Of a stretch of 64,000 nucleotides of DNA, positions 23,484-33,505 are shown piece by piece. Position 1 is the stretch's first letter. Every line of letters begins with the position of its first letter. The position numbers and the translations under genes are program-made. The DNA comes from Parabacteroides distasonis (GTDB lineage Bacteria > Bacteroidota > Bacteroidia > Bacteroidales > Tannerellaceae): the NCBI RefSeq assembly GCF_004793765.1, contig NZ_SRYM01000015.1:1-64000 (forward strand), in the 5' to 3' direction. Under the pieces are notes generated by a model. It was given only the letters and a program-made list of their open reading frames with translations, was not told where the DNA came from and made no database searches.

Positions 23484-23915
23484 TTAACCGATTACAACGA
23501 GATCCGCACCTTCCAATACAGAGTCGCCTTTATTTACTTTTATTTCTACAATCTTACCGTCACGATCGGCGTTGATGTTGTTTTCCATCTTCATGGCTTC
23601 CAACACGAGGATCTTTTGGCCCCTCTTAACCACATCGCCTACCTTGCAATCCACGCTTAAGATCACGCCTGGTAGCGGAGATTTCACTGCACCTGCGGCA
23701 CTTGGAGCGGTCGGGCGAGTGATAACAGGCTCGCCGCTGGCTGTCGTCGGGGCTTGAGCCGGACGTTTCAAGGTTACCATTTGTTTCTTGGCCGGCTTCT
23801 CCATCTTCACTTGATAGGGAGTACCGTTTACTTCCACTTCTGCTATATCATCTACGACAGAATTGATATGTACTTTATATGTATTACCGTTGATGGTATA
23901 TTTAAAACTTTTCAT
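23484..23915 (-). CDS. Biotin carboxyl carrier subunit
   Basis: The 143-residue protein has an N-terminal region, a Pro/Ala linker (residues 52-75) and a biotinyl domain with the biotin Lys109 in EAMKM. It shuttles CO2 as carboxybiotin from the alpha to the beta subunit. It ends 4 bases before the beta-subunit start. Confidence 0.94.
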   Translation of the reverse strand: MKSFKYTINGNTYKVHINSVVDDIAEVEVNGTPYQVKMEKPAKKQMVTLKRPAQAPTTASGEPVITRPTAPSAAGAVKSPLPGVILSVDCKVGDVVKRGQKILVLEAMKMENNINADRDGKIVEIKVNKGDSVLEGADLVVIG

Positions 23916-23939
23916 TCTTTAGTTGATTTTAGAGGATGA

Positions 23940-24839
23940 TTATTTTTTTGTCGGAGTCTGACGTAAAGAATAAAGCTTAGAACTCCATGGAGAATAACTG
24001 CGTTGTACCTTGCGGATCGTTAATACCGTATGTTCGATATCGTGATTGTCATCGCTCATTTCATAGAGAGCGGTAGCAATGGCTGCGAATATCTCACCGG
24101 ATTCTTGTCCGGCGTTAGCGGAAACGGTGACGCCTTCGCCCGCTGCTTTCTGCGCATTACGTTTGCTGGCACGGATCGCTGCGTTACCAATTTGTTTAAA
24201 TACAAGGAACAAGATCATCAAGCCGATGAACACAACCGCCATCGCCGTGATAGTCATACCGATACCGAGAGAATCGTTTTTTTGGAAATTTTCGATCTTC
24301 TCGTTAGAGTCTAACGTTACATTATTCGTACTGGGGGTTACCTTGTCCAAGATCGCCCACTTTCCAGTGCCATCTATATCCAATCCGTAGCTTATGTCGG
24401 CTCTTTGCCCGGCGGGAATCGTGATCTCATCGATCAATGTCGTTCCGTCGGAATCATATAAAGCCAGGTAATTGTCTTTGCTCGGATCGAACGTGAAGTT
24501 TACGTGGAATGTTCCTTTCGTTGGAGCATTGTCCGCCCAAAAAAGTATATGTTGGCGAGGGGGTACCTTTGTCAATACATCTCCCTTGGGGATCATATAT
24601 TTCTTGGGGTTATTTTTATCGTTAGTCAAAAAACAACCCCGCAAATCTACCGTGCCGGCTGAGTTGTTGAACAACTCAAACCAGGGATGGCGTTTTCCGT
24701 AGTCATCAACGAAGTTATCCTCGTTGACAACCAATACTTCGTTTAACTTAACGGAGGTAGTCAGCTGTGCCTTGGCTCCCATGCTGAAGAGAACCATTAA
24801 CAAAAGCAATACCCCTATTTTCTTATTTATCATATTCAT
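23940..24839 (-). CDS. Lamin-tail domain fused to OadG-type gamma subunit
   Basis: Residues 1-24 are a signal peptide. Residues 28-165 look like a lamin-tail (LTD) Ig-like domain (KLNEVLVVNEDNFVDDYGKRHPWFELFNNS, then LRGCFLTND). A membrane helix (192-214, GIGMTITAMAVVFIGLMILFL) followed by a charged tail is the gamma subunit that holds the decarboxylase together. Gamma subunits elsewhere are about 80-100 residues with no extracytoplasmic domain. The LTD would lie outside the cytoplasmic membrane; its partner is unknown. Confidence 0.82.
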   Translation of the reverse strand: MNMINKKIGVLLLLMVLFSMGAKAQLTTSVKLNEVLVVNEDNFVDDYGKRHPWFELFNNSAGTVDLRGCFLTNDKNNPKKYMIPKGDVLTKVPPRQHILFWADNAPTKGTFHVNFTFDPSKDNYLALYDSDGTTLIDEITIPAGQRADISYGLDIDGTGKWAILDKVTPSTNNVTLDSNEKIENFQKNDSLGIGMTITAMAVVFIGLMILFLVFKQIGNAAIRASKRNAQKAAGEGVTVSANAGQESGEIFAAIATALYEMSDDNHDIEHTVLTIRKVQRSYSPWSSKLYSLRQTPTKK

Positions 24840-24854
24840 CTCCTGTTTTACGGA

Positions 24855-26408
24855 TTATAGAGGCAGGTTATCATGTTTCTTAGCAGGATTGCTTAACTTC
24901 TTAGTCTGCAATTGCTGCAAAGCACGAATAATACGGAAACGAGTGTTACGCGGTTCGATAACATCGTCGATATAACCGTATTGAGCTGCGTTATAAGGAT
25001 TTGCGAACGCCTTCTTATATTCAGCTTCTTTCTCTGCGGCGCATGCTTTCGGATCTTCAGCGGCTGCGACATCCTTGGCGAAGATAACCTCTACGGCACC
25101 GCTCGGGCCCATAACGGCGATCTCGGCTGTCGGCCATGCGTAATTCATATCACCACGTAAATGTTTAGAACTCATCACGCAATAAGCTCCACCGTAAGAC
25201 TTACGCAATGTAACGGTAATCTTAGGAACAGTGGCTTCGCCATAAGCGTAAAGCAATTTAGCGCCATGAAGGATTACACCGTTGTATTCCTGACCTGTAC
25301 CCGGAAGGAATCCCGGAACGTCAACCAATGTTACCAAAGGAATATTGAAAGCGTCGCAGAAACGAACGAAGCGGCCCGCTTTACGAGAAGCGTTGCTATC
25401 CAAGCATCCTGCCATAACCTTCGGCTGGTTAGCTACGATACCGACAGATTGTCCGTTGAAACGAGCGAAACCTACGATTATATTCTTAGCGTAATCCGCA
25501 TGAACCTCTAGGAACTCGTTGTTATCGACGATCGTACCGATAACCTCGTACATATCGTAAGATTGGTTAGCGTTATCAGGAATGATCTCGTTCAAAACGT
25601 CATCCAAACGATCGATCGGATCCTTGCATTCGATCAGCGGAGTTTCCTCTAAGTTGTTCTGAGGTAAGAAACTGAGCAATTTACGGATCAATTGCAGACC
25701 ATCCTCTTCTGTATCGACAGCGAAATGGGCCACACCCGATTTTGTAGTGTGTACGCTGGCTCCACCCAACTGCTCTTGGGTTACATCCTCACCTGTTACG
25801 GTTTTTACTACTTTCGGACCTGTCAAGAACATGTAGCTGGTACCACGTGTCATGATGTTGAAGTCTGTCAAAGCCGGAGAATAAACGGCTCCACCGGCGC
25901 AAGGGCCGAAGATACCGGAAATCTGGGGAACAACGCCGGAAGCCAAGATGTTGCGTTGGAAAATCTCAGCGTATCCTGCCAAAGCATTTACTCCTTCTTG
26001 GATACGAGCTCCACCGGAATCGTTCAAACCGATAACGGGAGCGCCCATCTTCATGGCTTGATCCATTACTTTACAGATCTTCATAGCCAAAGACTCAGAC
26101 AAGGCTCCACCGAATACGGTGAAATCTTGAGCGAAGATATATACCAAACGTCCGTCGATCGTACCATAGCCTGTTACGATACCGTCGCCTAAGTATTTAG
26201 TTTTCTCGATGCCGAAGTTTGTACAACGGTGTTGAACAAACATGTCGAATTCCTCGAAACTACCTTCGTCAAGCAACATGGCGATACGCTCACGAGCGGT
26301 ATATTTGCCTTTTTTGTGCTGTGATTCGATTCTTTTCTCTCCTCCACCCAAGCGAGCTTGCTCACGAAGTGCGATGAGCTCTTTTACTTTTTCAAGCTGG
26401 TTACTCAT
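24855..26408 (-). CDS. mmdA: Methylmalonyl-CoA decarboxylase alpha subunit (carboxyltransferase)
   Basis: The 517-residue acyl-CoA carboxyltransferase moves the carboxyl group of methylmalonyl-CoA to biotin. It has the crotonase-like halves with [21 protein letters not shown] and [15 protein letters not shown] motifs. It is highly similar in layout to propionyl-CoA carboxylase beta, so that activity cannot be excluded, but the beta and gamma membrane subunits argue for the decarboxylase. It lies 36 bases after mce. Confidence 0.92.
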   Translation of the reverse strand: MSNQLEKVKELIALREQARLGGGEKRIESQHKKGKYTARERIAMLLDEGSFEEFDMFVQHRCTNFGIEKTKYLGDGIVTGYGTIDGRLVYIFAQDFTVFGGALSESLAMKICKVMDQAMKMGAPVIGLNDSGGARIQEGVNALAGYAEIFQRNILASGVVPQISGIFGPCAGGAVYSPALTDFNIMTRGTSYMFLTGPKVVKTVTGEDVTQEQLGGASVHTTKSGVAHFAVDTEEDGLQLIRKLLSFLPQNNLEETPLIECKDPIDRLDDVLNEIIPDNANQSYDMYEVIGTIVDNNEFLEVHADYAKNIIVGFARFNGQSVGIVANQPKVMAGCLDSNASRKAGRFVRFCDAFNIPLVTLVDVPGFLPGTGQEYNGVILHGAKLLYAYGEATVPKITVTLRKSYGGAYCVMSSKHLRGDMNYAWPTAEIAVMGPSGAVEVIFAKDVAAAEDPKACAAEKEAEYKKAFANPYNAAQYGYIDDVIEPRNTRFRIIRALQQLQTKKLSNPAKKHDNLPL

Positions 26409-26444
26409 TGTATTTTGATTTGTTGTTAGAAATGAACGGATTAA

Positions 26445-26855
26445 TTATTTGTTGCTCGGCATGCAAAGTTCTGTCAATACGCTGCAAGTTGATTTCGGGT
26501 GAAGGAAAGCGATGTTCAAACCTTCCGCGCCACCGCGGGGAGCTTTGTCGATTAATTTAACGCCTTTTTCCTCAGCCTCGTTCAATGCGGCCTGTACATC
26601 AGGTACCGCGAATGCGATATGGTGGATACCTTCACCTTTTTTCTCGATAAATTTCGCGATCGTGCTGTCTTCGCTAGTCGGCTCCAGTAATTCAATCTTA
26701 GTCTGTCCTACCTTGAAAAATGCGGTTTTTACTTTTTGGTCTGCTACTTCTTCGATATTGTAGCATTTTAATCCAAGAACGCCTTCATAATAGGGTAAAC
26801 AAGCCTCGATACTCTTCACGGCGATACCTAAATGTTCGATATGTGTAAGTTCCAT
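26445..26855 (-). CDS. mce: Methylmalonyl-CoA epimerase
   Basis: This 136-residue glyoxalase-fold enzyme interconverts the (R) and (S) forms of methylmalonyl-CoA, linking mutase to decarboxylase. Metal ligands are in [10 protein letters not shown] (His), [11 protein letters not shown] (His) and the LLEP glutamate. It heads the operon. Confidence 0.94.
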   Translation of the reverse strand: MELTHIEHLGIAVKSIEACLPYYEGVLGLKCYNIEEVADQKVKTAFFKVGQTKIELLEPTSEDSTIAKFIEKKGEGIHHIAFAVPDVQAALNEAEEKGVKLIDKAPRGGAEGLNIAFLHPKSTCSVLTELCMPSNK

Positions 26856-26902
26856 GTCAATAATAATTTAAAGATTTAGTAAATGTTTGTTTCTATTTTC
26901 CG

Positions 26903-26910
26903 CAAATGTA
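26903..26910 (-). promoter_or_regulatory. Promoter -7 box of the decarboxylase operon
   Basis: TACATTTG on the minus strand fits TAnnTTTG and stands 48 bases before mce. Confidence 0.55.
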
Positions 26911-26982
26911 CACTACTTTTTATGAATGAGGAAATAAATCCTTGTTTTTTGTTGAGGTAATTATGCCAAACTACATTTCTAT

Positions 26983-27077
26983 TTTTACCGCGACCCGCCT
27001 TGCGGTGTTACTGCACGCCTATTGCAGTGTCACTGCACGTGCGGTGCAGTACTACTGCAAGGCGGGTCGCGGTAAAA
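26983..27077. repeat. Palindromic array of four 22-bp dyad units
   Basis: Perfect 21-bp outer arms (26983-27003 and 27057-27077) enclose dyads at a strict 22-bp step: ACCGC/GCGGT (26987/27002), ACTGCA/TGCAGT (27010/27023), ACTGCA/TGCAGT (27032/27045) and ACTGC/GCGGT (27054/27069). The array lies 18 bases after the TonB-receptor stop and upstream of mce. It may end transcription, but its periodic build exceeds what a terminator needs. Confidence 0.85.
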
Positions 27078-27095
27078 GGTCTTTGATGAGTCTTA

Positions 27096-29507
27096 CTAGA
27101 AATCCACAATCAATCGCACGTTTAGCTGCCGTCCGGTCAAATAGTTTGGAACCGCGTATTGGACATTATACACGTCTGTTATCCAATAGTAGGAACTAAC
27201 GTTTTTGATGTCTAATATGTTAAATACGTCCAGGCCTAGCCAAATGTTTTTCAAATGGCGGAAGAAGCCCCTGTCCATGATAGCGTCCGTGCCTCCTGCC
27301 AATTGATAGGAGAGGCCGATATCCACACGTTTGTAGGCGGGCGTACGGAAATAGCCGGCTTCGTATCCTTTGCCGGGGATTGTCTGGGGAAGTCCTCCGG
27401 ATAAAACTCCTTTCAGATTTAGCTTGACTCGTTTATAGCCCGGGAAATAATCTTGGAAGAAGAGGGAGATGTTGTAGCCTTGGCTATTGGCCATAGGTAC
27501 GGTCGTTGTTTCCCGGATGGTTTGCTGGGCTTTCATCAAGGAGAAGCTGATCCATGAGTCGGTGCCCGGTACGAATTCACCGAAGAATTTGACATCGAGT
27601 CCCATGGCGTAACCCTTGGCGCAGTTCTCGCCGTAATAGCGGATCTTGACGTTGTCTACGGTGTAGGGATTCAGATTGTCCAGTTTTTTATAGTACATCT
27701 CGGCGGTCACCTTGAAGTTCCGGTCTACGGCACGGAACGTATAATCTCCTCCCAATATGAAATGGATGGAGCGTTGTGACTTTAGATCTTTGTTCAATAC
27801 CGTGATATTATTGCCGTTCTTATCTTTGTCTACTTTACGCAATTCCTTGTAGAAGGGCGATTGATAATACAGTCCGGTGGCGAAACGGAGCGTTAAATCT
27901 TGGTCGAAGTTCGGGATAAAGCCCAATGAGGCACGGGGACTGAAAAGAAACTCTTTATTATAAGTCCAATAACTACCTCTAATTCCAGCGACTAACGTGA
28001 ACAGGCCTTGCTTGGTCCTGAATTTGAACGCGTCTTGCGCATAAGCGGAAAAGCGTGTGCTTTCTATCTGATTATCAGAAAAGAGGTTCGAATATACACT
28101 TACGTTATTACCGGTTTGGGGCAAAGAATAACCTGAGGAATCCCTTTTTTCCCACTCACTGATCTTATCATTGATCTTCTCCGTTTGTACCGTGGCTCCC
28201 CATTTCAACGTATTATTTAAAAGGCGGGCCATCCCATAATGCCCGACATTCATGACAGTCGAGTTCAAGCGGTTTCGTGCGTGCTCGTGATAACGGCCTA
28301 CGGACATGGCGGCTGACGCGTCGTCATCCGGATTTTCCGCTCCGTTCTCGCTCAGCCAATATTCTCCGGCGATATCGTATCCCTCTTCTTCCTTGCTTTT
28401 GAAAGCGGAGGCTTGAAGTCCCAACTCTGTGTTCTCATTGGGGTTGTGTTTCAATGTAAGCGCACCGAACAAGGTTTGGAAACGATCTCTTTCCCTTCCG
28501 TCGAAATAGACTTTGAAGTTCTTGGGACGCTCGGCCGTACCGAAAGAGGTTTCCCGGCTATAAGGGGTGAATTTATAATTATTGTTAGCGAGGTTTCCCA
28601 AGAAATTGATTTCCCATTTAGGGGAAAATTGGTACGTGATGTAAGTTTGCAGATCGATAAATTTGGGGTTGTATTCGGCGTCAGTATCCATAGTGCCCAA
28701 AATAGACCGACCGCTTTTAAAGCGGAAACCCGTTACTTGGGTAAATTTACCGATAGAACTACCCACGTAAGCATTGGTGCCCAACAAGCTTGCGGAAGCC
28801 GAGCCTTCGAACAGCTTAGGTTTTTTATAGGTAATATCCAGCACGGAACTCATCTTGTCTCCGTAACGAGCCTCGAAGCCGCCGGCGGCGAAATTGACCG
28901 CCTCCGTCAGGTCCGGATTGATAAAGCTAAGGCCCTCTTGCTGCCCCGAGCGAATCAGAAGCGGACGGAATACCTCGATCCCATTCACATAAACGATATT
29001 TTCATCATAACTACCTCCACGTACGGAATACTGGGAACTTAGCTCGTTGTTGGACGAAACTCCGGCAAACGTAACGACCAAGCTCTCTATACTACCTCCG
29101 GAGGGATCGGGTAATAATTTGATTTTGTCTGCGTTTAGTGACTCCATGGTCGTGGTCTGCTTGCGAATGGCGGTAACGGATACTTCCCCTAAATCAACGG
29201 AGGTATAGTTCATCTGTACGTTCAGGCGCATATCCGCTTGTGCCGAAGGAATGATGCGTTCCGCCTTGTTATATCCCAGACAAGAGTAAATAACGGAGAT
29301 AGAATCTCCCGGTGATATGGAGAAGGAATAATATCCCTTCTCGTTGGTCATGGAGCCGATCAACGTGTTCTTAACCCGGACGTTCACTAATTCCAGTGGG
29401 TTACCGTCGGCGTCACGTACATAACCGGTGATTTTTATGCGGCCCTCGCCAAAGGCGCTCACGGAAATAAGTATAAATAGCAGCGCAGCTATCGCACGAA
29501 TCTTCAT
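27096..29507 (-). CDS. TonB-dependent outer-membrane receptor
   Basis: The 803-residue protein has a signal peptide (residues 1-20), a carboxypeptidase-regulatory-like domain (GYVRDADGNPLELVNVRVKN, 28-105), a plug domain (SLVVTFAGVSSNNELSSQYSVRGGSYDENIVYVNG) and a C-terminal barrel ending in RQLNVRLIVDF. No SusD partner is adjacent, so it is not a typical polysaccharide locus receptor; the substrate is unknown. Confidence 0.9.
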   Translation of the reverse strand: MKIRAIAALLFILISVSAFGEGRIKITGYVRDADGNPLELVNVRVKNTLIGSMTNEKGYYSFSISPGDSISVIYSCLGYNKAERIIPSAQADMRLNVQMNYTSVDLGEVSVTAIRKQTTTMESLNADKIKLLPDPSGGSIESLVVTFAGVSSNNELSSQYSVRGGSYDENIVYVNGIEVFRPLLIRSGQQEGLSFINPDLTEAVNFAAGGFEARYGDKMSSVLDITYKKPKLFEGSASASLLGTNAYVGSSIGKFTQVTGFRFKSGRSILGTMDTDAEYNPKFIDLQTYITYQFSPKWEINFLGNLANNNYKFTPYSRETSFGTAERPKNFKVYFDGRERDRFQTLFGALTLKHNPNENTELGLQASAFKSKEEEGYDIAGEYWLSENGAENPDDDASAAMSVGRYHEHARNRLNSTVMNVGHYGMARLLNNTLKWGATVQTEKINDKISEWEKRDSSGYSLPQTGNNVSVYSNLFSDNQIESTRFSAYAQDAFKFRTKQGLFTLVAGIRGSYWTYNKEFLFSPRASLGFIPNFDQDLTLRFATGLYYQSPFYKELRKVDKDKNGNNITVLNKDLKSQRSIHFILGGDYTFRAVDRNFKVTAEMYYKKLDNLNPYTVDNVKIRYYGENCAKGYAMGLDVKFFGEFVPGTDSWISFSLMKAQQTIRETTTVPMANSQGYNISLFFQDYFPGYKRVKLNLKGVLSGGLPQTIPGKGYEAGYFRTPAYKRVDIGLSYQLAGGTDAIMDRGFFRHLKNIWLGLDVFNILDIKNVSSYYWITDVYNVQYAVPNYLTGRQLNVRLIVDF

Positions 29508-29583
29508 AATCTATTGTTCAATTATAAAAATACTAACGAGAAAAAAGAATGATACGTATATAATAGGTGCAAAAAATTATATT

Positions 29584-29591
29584 TATATTTG
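29584..29591 (+). promoter_or_regulatory. Promoter -7 box of nitroreductase operon
   Basis: TATATTTG matches TAnnTTTG and lies 38 bases before the chosen nitroreductase ATG, which itself rules out the in-frame start at 29567. Confidence 0.55.
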
Positions 29592-29629
29592 CGAATCTTA
29601 ATATTAAAGAAGTACAAAGAACGAAAAAA

Positions 29630-30190
29630 ATGGAGAGTTTTGCAACACTTATACAAAATAGAAGAAGTACACGTAAGTTTACCGAACAACTACTTTCACC
29701 CGAGCAGGTAGAACAGATCTTGAAAGCGGCGTTGATGGCTCCGGCCTCAAAACGTAGTAATCCTTGGCAGTTCGTGGTCGTGGAAGATAAGGAAATGTTG
29801 AAGAAGCTTGCCGGGTGTAAGAAAAATGGTTCCGCCTTTTTGGAAGGTTGTGCCTTGGCCGTGGTTGTTTTGGCGAATGTGATGGAAAGTGATGTTTGGA
29901 TCGAAGACGCTTCGGTCGCTTCTATTTATATGCAATTGCAAGCGGAGGATTTGGGATTGGGGAGTTGCTGGTGTCAGATCCGGAACCGGGTAACAGAGGA
30001 CGAGGCGGATTCGAATAATTATGTTCGTTCGTTGCTGGATATCCCTTATCAATTGGATGTCTTGTCTATCATTGGTATCGGTTATAAGGATCAGGTTCGT
30101 AAGCCTTTTGATGAATCCCATTTACAATGGGAGAAGATACATATAGGAAAGTTCTCTCTTCCGGAAGAAAATAAAGAGGCAGGAGAATGA
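29630..30190 (+). CDS. Nitroreductase-family FMN oxidoreductase
   Basis: The start at 29630 (MESFATLIQNRRSTRKFTEQ) puts the FMN-binding RRSTRKF motif at the usual place. The 186-residue protein also has the APASKRSNPWQFVVVED and LGLGSCW motifs of the family. It is an NAD(P)H-using flavoprotein; its physiological substrate is unknown. It overlaps the next gene by four bases (ATGA). Confidence 0.88.
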   Translation: MESFATLIQNRRSTRKFTEQLLSPEQVEQILKAALMAPASKRSNPWQFVVVEDKEMLKKLAGCKKNGSAFLEGCALAVVVLANVMESDVWIEDASVASIYMQLQAEDLGLGSCWCQIRNRVTEDEADSNNYVRSLLDIPYQLDVLSIIGIGYKDQVRKPFDESHLQWEKIHIGKFSLPEENKEAGE

Positions 30191-30951
30191 AAGTCGTATT
30201 TGTTGGTGCCGGAAACTTAGCTACCCGGCTTTCGTTGGAAATGCGTAAGTCCGGAATGAGTATCGGGCAAGTGTATAGCCACACAAGTGAGCATGCTAAG
30301 ATTTTAGCCGATGAATTGGGATGTGGGTGGACTGTTGTCCCGGAAGAGATTGTGGAAGATGCCGACTTGTATGTTTTCTCTTTGAAAGATGCCGTGCTCC
30401 AAGATGTTATCGCCCGTGTAAAACCGAATAACGGTTTGTGGGTGCATACGGCGGGGAGTATGCCTATTTCTGTCTTTGAGGGTTTTACGGCTAGATGTGG
30501 GGTGATTTATCCGTTACAAACCTTTAGTAAGAGTAGGGAGGTGGATTTCAAGAACATACCGTTCTTTTTGGAAGCGAACTCGTCTGAAGATGAGAAGGTG
30601 CTGGGAGAGGTGGCTAGGGCACTCTCCTGTAATGTCCGTTTTCTCTCATCCGAGAAGCGAAAGAGCTTACATTTAGCGGCCGTTTTCGCTTGTAATTTTG
30701 CGAATCATATGTATGCGTTAGCTGAGAAGATCTTGGCGGAGCAAGAAATACCGGGAGAGGTCTTGCTGCCTTTGATAGACGAGACAGCCGCTAAGGTGCA
30801 TGTGATGTCGCCGGCTCAGGCTCAAACGGGACCTGCTATGCGATATGACGAGAATGTGATAAACAAACATATGGCTATGCTTAAAGATCCGGATATGCGG
30901 AATCTATATGAGTTGATTAGCCGAAGTATACATAAGGAGGCTCAACAATGA
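30187..30951 (+). CDS. Rossmann-fold DUF2520 protein
   Basis: The 254-residue protein has an NAD(P)-binding start [14 protein letters not shown] and a C-terminal helical dimer domain ([20 protein letters not shown]...LIDETAAKV), as in the DUF2520/ProC-like group. The reaction is not known. It overlaps both neighbours by ATGA, and the order with kdsC and maf is common in Bacteroidales. Confidence 0.85.
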   Translation: MKVVFVGAGNLATRLSLEMRKSGMSIGQVYSHTSEHAKILADELGCGWTVVPEEIVEDADLYVFSLKDAVLQDVIARVKPNNGLWVHTAGSMPISVFEGFTARCGVIYPLQTFSKSREVDFKNIPFFLEANSSEDEKVLGEVARALSCNVRFLSSEKRKSLHLAAVFACNFANHMYALAEKILAEQEIPGEVLLPLIDETAAKVHVMSPAQAQTGPAMRYDENVINKHMAMLKDPDMRNLYELISRSIHKEAQQ

Positions 30952-31469
30952 GTAGTATAAACTATGATTTGACAAAAATAAAGGCTTTTGTTTTTGATGT
31001 AGACGGGGTATTATCTTGTGATGTGATTCCGCTTCATCCGAATGGCGACCCGATGCGTACTGTCAATATCAAGGATGGCTATGCCTTGCAATTGGCCGTA
31101 AAGAAAGGATATGAGGTCGCTATAATTACGGGCGGATATACGGAAGCCGTACAGATTCGTTTTTCTCGTTTGGGAATACAACATATCTATATGCGTAGTG
31201 CTGTAAAGGTACATGACTTTAAGGATTTCATGGAAAAAACAGGCTTGTCTTCTGAGCAAATCATGTATGCGGGTGATGACATTCCTGATTATGAGGTAAT
31301 GACGCAAGTCGGGCTGCCGGTGGCGCCAGCGGATGCGGCACCGGAGATCAAGGAGATAGCGAAATATATATCCTCCCGGCGAGGTGGTGAAGGCGTAGCT
31401 AGGGACGTGATCGAGCAAACGATGCGGGCACAAGGACACTGGTTCGGCGAGGAGGCTTTTGGGTGGTAA
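30948..31469 (+). CDS. kdsC: KDO-8-phosphate phosphatase (KdsC-like HAD)
   Basis: This 173-residue C0-type HAD phosphatase has motif [10 protein letters not shown], motif II ITGG, and motif [18 protein letters not shown]. KdsC removes phosphate from KDO-8-phosphate in lipopolysaccharide core synthesis. Single-domain length and the DDIPD motif support the call. Confidence 0.88.
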   Translation: MSSINYDLTKIKAFVFDVDGVLSCDVIPLHPNGDPMRTVNIKDGYALQLAVKKGYEVAIITGGYTEAVQIRFSRLGIQHIYMRSAVKVHDFKDFMEKTGLSSEQIMYAGDDIPDYEVMTQVGLPVAPADAAPEIKEIAKYISSRRGGEGVARDVIEQTMRAQGHWFGEEAFGW

Positions 31470-31506
31470 AATTGAGGTGAATGTGTTATGCTTAATCGAA
31501 TAGGTT

Positions 31507-32088
31507 ATGTTAGAGAATTTAAAAAAGTACAAGATCGTCTTAGCCTCTAATTCTCCGAGACGACGGAATTTGTTATCTGGTCTGGATATCGACTTCGAGG
31601 TGAGAATAATTCCGGATATTGACGAGTCTTACCCGGATTCTATTGAATCCATGGAGATCCCTTTATATATTGCCCGTTCGAAAGCTGAGGCCTATAAATC
31701 GACTATGGCAGATGATGAATTGCTGATTACGGCGGACACGATCGTTTGGACGTTTGAGGGGGTTATGGGGAAGCCTGCGAACCGGGAGGAAGCCTATGCT
31801 ATGCTTCATGCTTTGTCTGATCATGTACATCAGGTAATAACCGGTGTTTGTATCATGACGAAGAACAAGAATGTTGGTTTTTCCGTAGAATCTGCGGTTT
31901 GTTTCGCTAAATTGAGTGATGAGGAGATTAACTATTATTTGGATAAATATAAACCTTATGATAAAGCCGGTGGGTATGGTATTCAGGAATGGATCGGTTA
32001 TATCGGGGTGGAGTCTATCAATGGTAGCTTTTATAACGTGATGGGATTACCTGTGCAAAAGCTTTATCAGGAATTGAAACATTTTTAA
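31507..32088 (+). CDS. maf: Maf-family nucleotide pyrophosphatase
   Basis: The 193-residue protein starts with the Maf signature LASNSPRRRNLLSGL and has ADTIVW and YDKAGGYGIQ motifs. Maf enzymes hydrolyse dTTP/UTP or modified nucleotides and may delay septation. It ends the plus-strand operon. Confidence 0.93.
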   Translation: MLENLKKYKIVLASNSPRRRNLLSGLDIDFEVRIIPDIDESYPDSIESMEIPLYIARSKAEAYKSTMADDELLITADTIVWTFEGVMGKPANREEAYAMLHALSDHVHQVITGVCIMTKNKNVGFSVESAVCFAKLSDEEINYYLDKYKPYDKAGGYGIQEWIGYIGVESINGSFYNVMGLPVQKLYQELKHF

Positions 32089-32090
32089 TC

Positions 32091-32468
32091 TCAATTCAAG
32101 GTAAAGTATTTATCTTTCATATAATATTCTATCTGATTTAATGTGTGCGCTAAGGTTGGGGGAATCGGTAAGACGACTGGTTTCTCCAAATTCCATTCCG
32201 GGTCATTTATGATCATGTCGGATAGGCTGCTCTCATGTATTAAGATAAGGCGGGTAGAAGTTGAGGCTATGATCTTAAGGTTGGTGTTTTGCGCAAGTAA
32301 TATGAAATGATCTTTTGTCACTTCCGCTATATGTGTCCCTTCTTGACTGTAAATAATAAGTTTCCCCGAAAATACGAAGATCAATAGATTATCCGTGGTT
32401 GCGGTATTAAACGGGGAATCTCCCGCTCTTAGTATTTTGCATTCAAGTTGATTTAGATAATGCTTCAT
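32091..32468 (-). CDS. AraC-type sensor half lacking the DNA-binding domain
   Basis: The 125-residue protein resembles the N-terminal cupin-like half of Bacteroidetes AraC regulators (LLIFVFSGKLIIYSQEGTHIAEV, then LPIPPTLAHTLNQIEYYMKD as the linker) and stops where the helix-turn-helix domain should begin. Its stop is 3 bases from the stop of the convergent maf gene, so 3' loss is likely. It could act alone as a ligand-binding protein or be a remnant. Confidence 0.6.
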   Translation of the reverse strand: MKHYLNQLECKILRAGDSPFNTATTDNLLIFVFSGKLIIYSQEGTHIAEVTKDHFILLAQNTNLKIIASTSTRLILIHESSLSDMIINDPEWNLEKPVVLPIPPTLAHTLNQIEYYMKDKYFTLN

Positions 32469-32476
32469 GTAAGAAC

Positions 32477-33505
32477 TTAGGGATTTTCGAGGATAGCCAA
32501 TGTTTTTCTGTTAGGAAGGTATTCCAACATACCTTTTGAGTAGGTGACTTTCTGCTGTCCGTTGTTGTCTGCGTAAATAATGAAATACTCTATTTGGGGA
32601 ATGGATTGTGCCAGTAGCTTCGCTTTCTCAACTCCCAAAACCATGAAAGTCGTAGCGTAAGCGTCTGCTGTCATGCAATCTTCCGCTACGATTGTTGCGC
32701 TAAGAATATTTTGTCCAGCAGGATAACCGGTCACCGGATTGATTATATGGGCATATTTCTTACCATCCTTGATGTAGAAGTTTCGATAGTCGCCGGAAGT
32801 GGCTACCCCCCCTTTTTTGCATAATTGCACGATCTCTTCCACATCATTTGTTACGCCGCTTGTCCCTATTTCTGGTTTGTTGATGCCCACTCGCCAACAG
32901 TCACCTTGTTGATTTACTCCTTTCATGGTGACCTCACCACCTATTTCTATCATGTAATTCTTTACGCCTTCCTTCTCTAGCAGGCGGGCGATAACATCGC
33001 AAGCATAACCTTTTGCGATAGAGGAACAATTCAATAGAATCCGGGGATCTTCTTTGATGATTTTCTTTCCTTCCAATCTTACTTTTTGATAACCGACAAA
33101 AGCCTTGATGCTATCGATCATCTGCGGGGTTACGCTATCCATCTTACTAAATCCGAATCCCCATAGATTAATTAATGGAGCACAAGTAATATCAAATGCG
33201 CCTCCTGATTTTTTGGAAATTTCCTCCGACTTATTGAATACCTCGGTGAACCATTCGTCTATCTCCACCTCCTCGTTATTATTGACTTTCGCGATCGTGG
33301 AGTTGGGATTGAAAGGATTTAAGGAGAGGTTAAAGCGTTGCAGCTCGCTGTCGATCTTATCGGTTAGGATTTGCTTGGCCTTATATTTGATGTGGTAACT
33401 TGTATGAAAAACAGAACCACTTTCTTCGAAATATTGGCCCTTGTCCGAGCAAGCCGTAAGCGATAAGATCAGCAGACTGACTACTGTGGTGATATTCTTG
33501 CGCAT
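32477..33505 (-). CDS. apbE: FAD:protein FMN transferase (ApbE)
   Basis: The 342-residue lipoprotein (LILSLTACSDK lipobox) attaches FMN covalently to Thr in flavoproteins such as NqrB/NqrC and RnfG/RnfD. Motifs FDITCAPLINLWGFG, SIAKGYACDVIA, EIGGEVTMKG and the metal-binding MTADAYATTFMVLG are all present. It lies 8 bases upstream of the AraC-half gene. Confidence 0.93.
   Translation of the reverse strand: MRKNITTVVSLLILSLTACSDKGQYFEESGSVFHTSYHIKYKAKQILTDKIDSELQRFNLSLNPFNPNSTIAKVNNNEEVEIDEWFTEVFNKSEEISKKSGGAFDITCAPLINLWGFGFSKMDSVTPQMIDSIKAFVGYQKVRLEGKKIIKEDPRILLNCSSIAKGYACDVIARLLEKEGVKNYMIEIGGEVTMKGVNQQGDCWRVGINKPEIGTSGVTNDVEEIVQLCKKGGVATSGDYRNFYIKDGKKYAHIINPVTGYPAGQNILSATIVAEDCMTADAYATTFMVLGVEKAKLLAQSIPQIEYFIIYADNNGQQKVTYSKGMLEYLPNRKTLAILENP

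Noticed and set aside
26942..27199. Plus-strand frame across the 22-bp array before mce
   Set aside because: Most of it is the palindromic array and the antisense of the TonB-receptor end; the product is repeat-derived.
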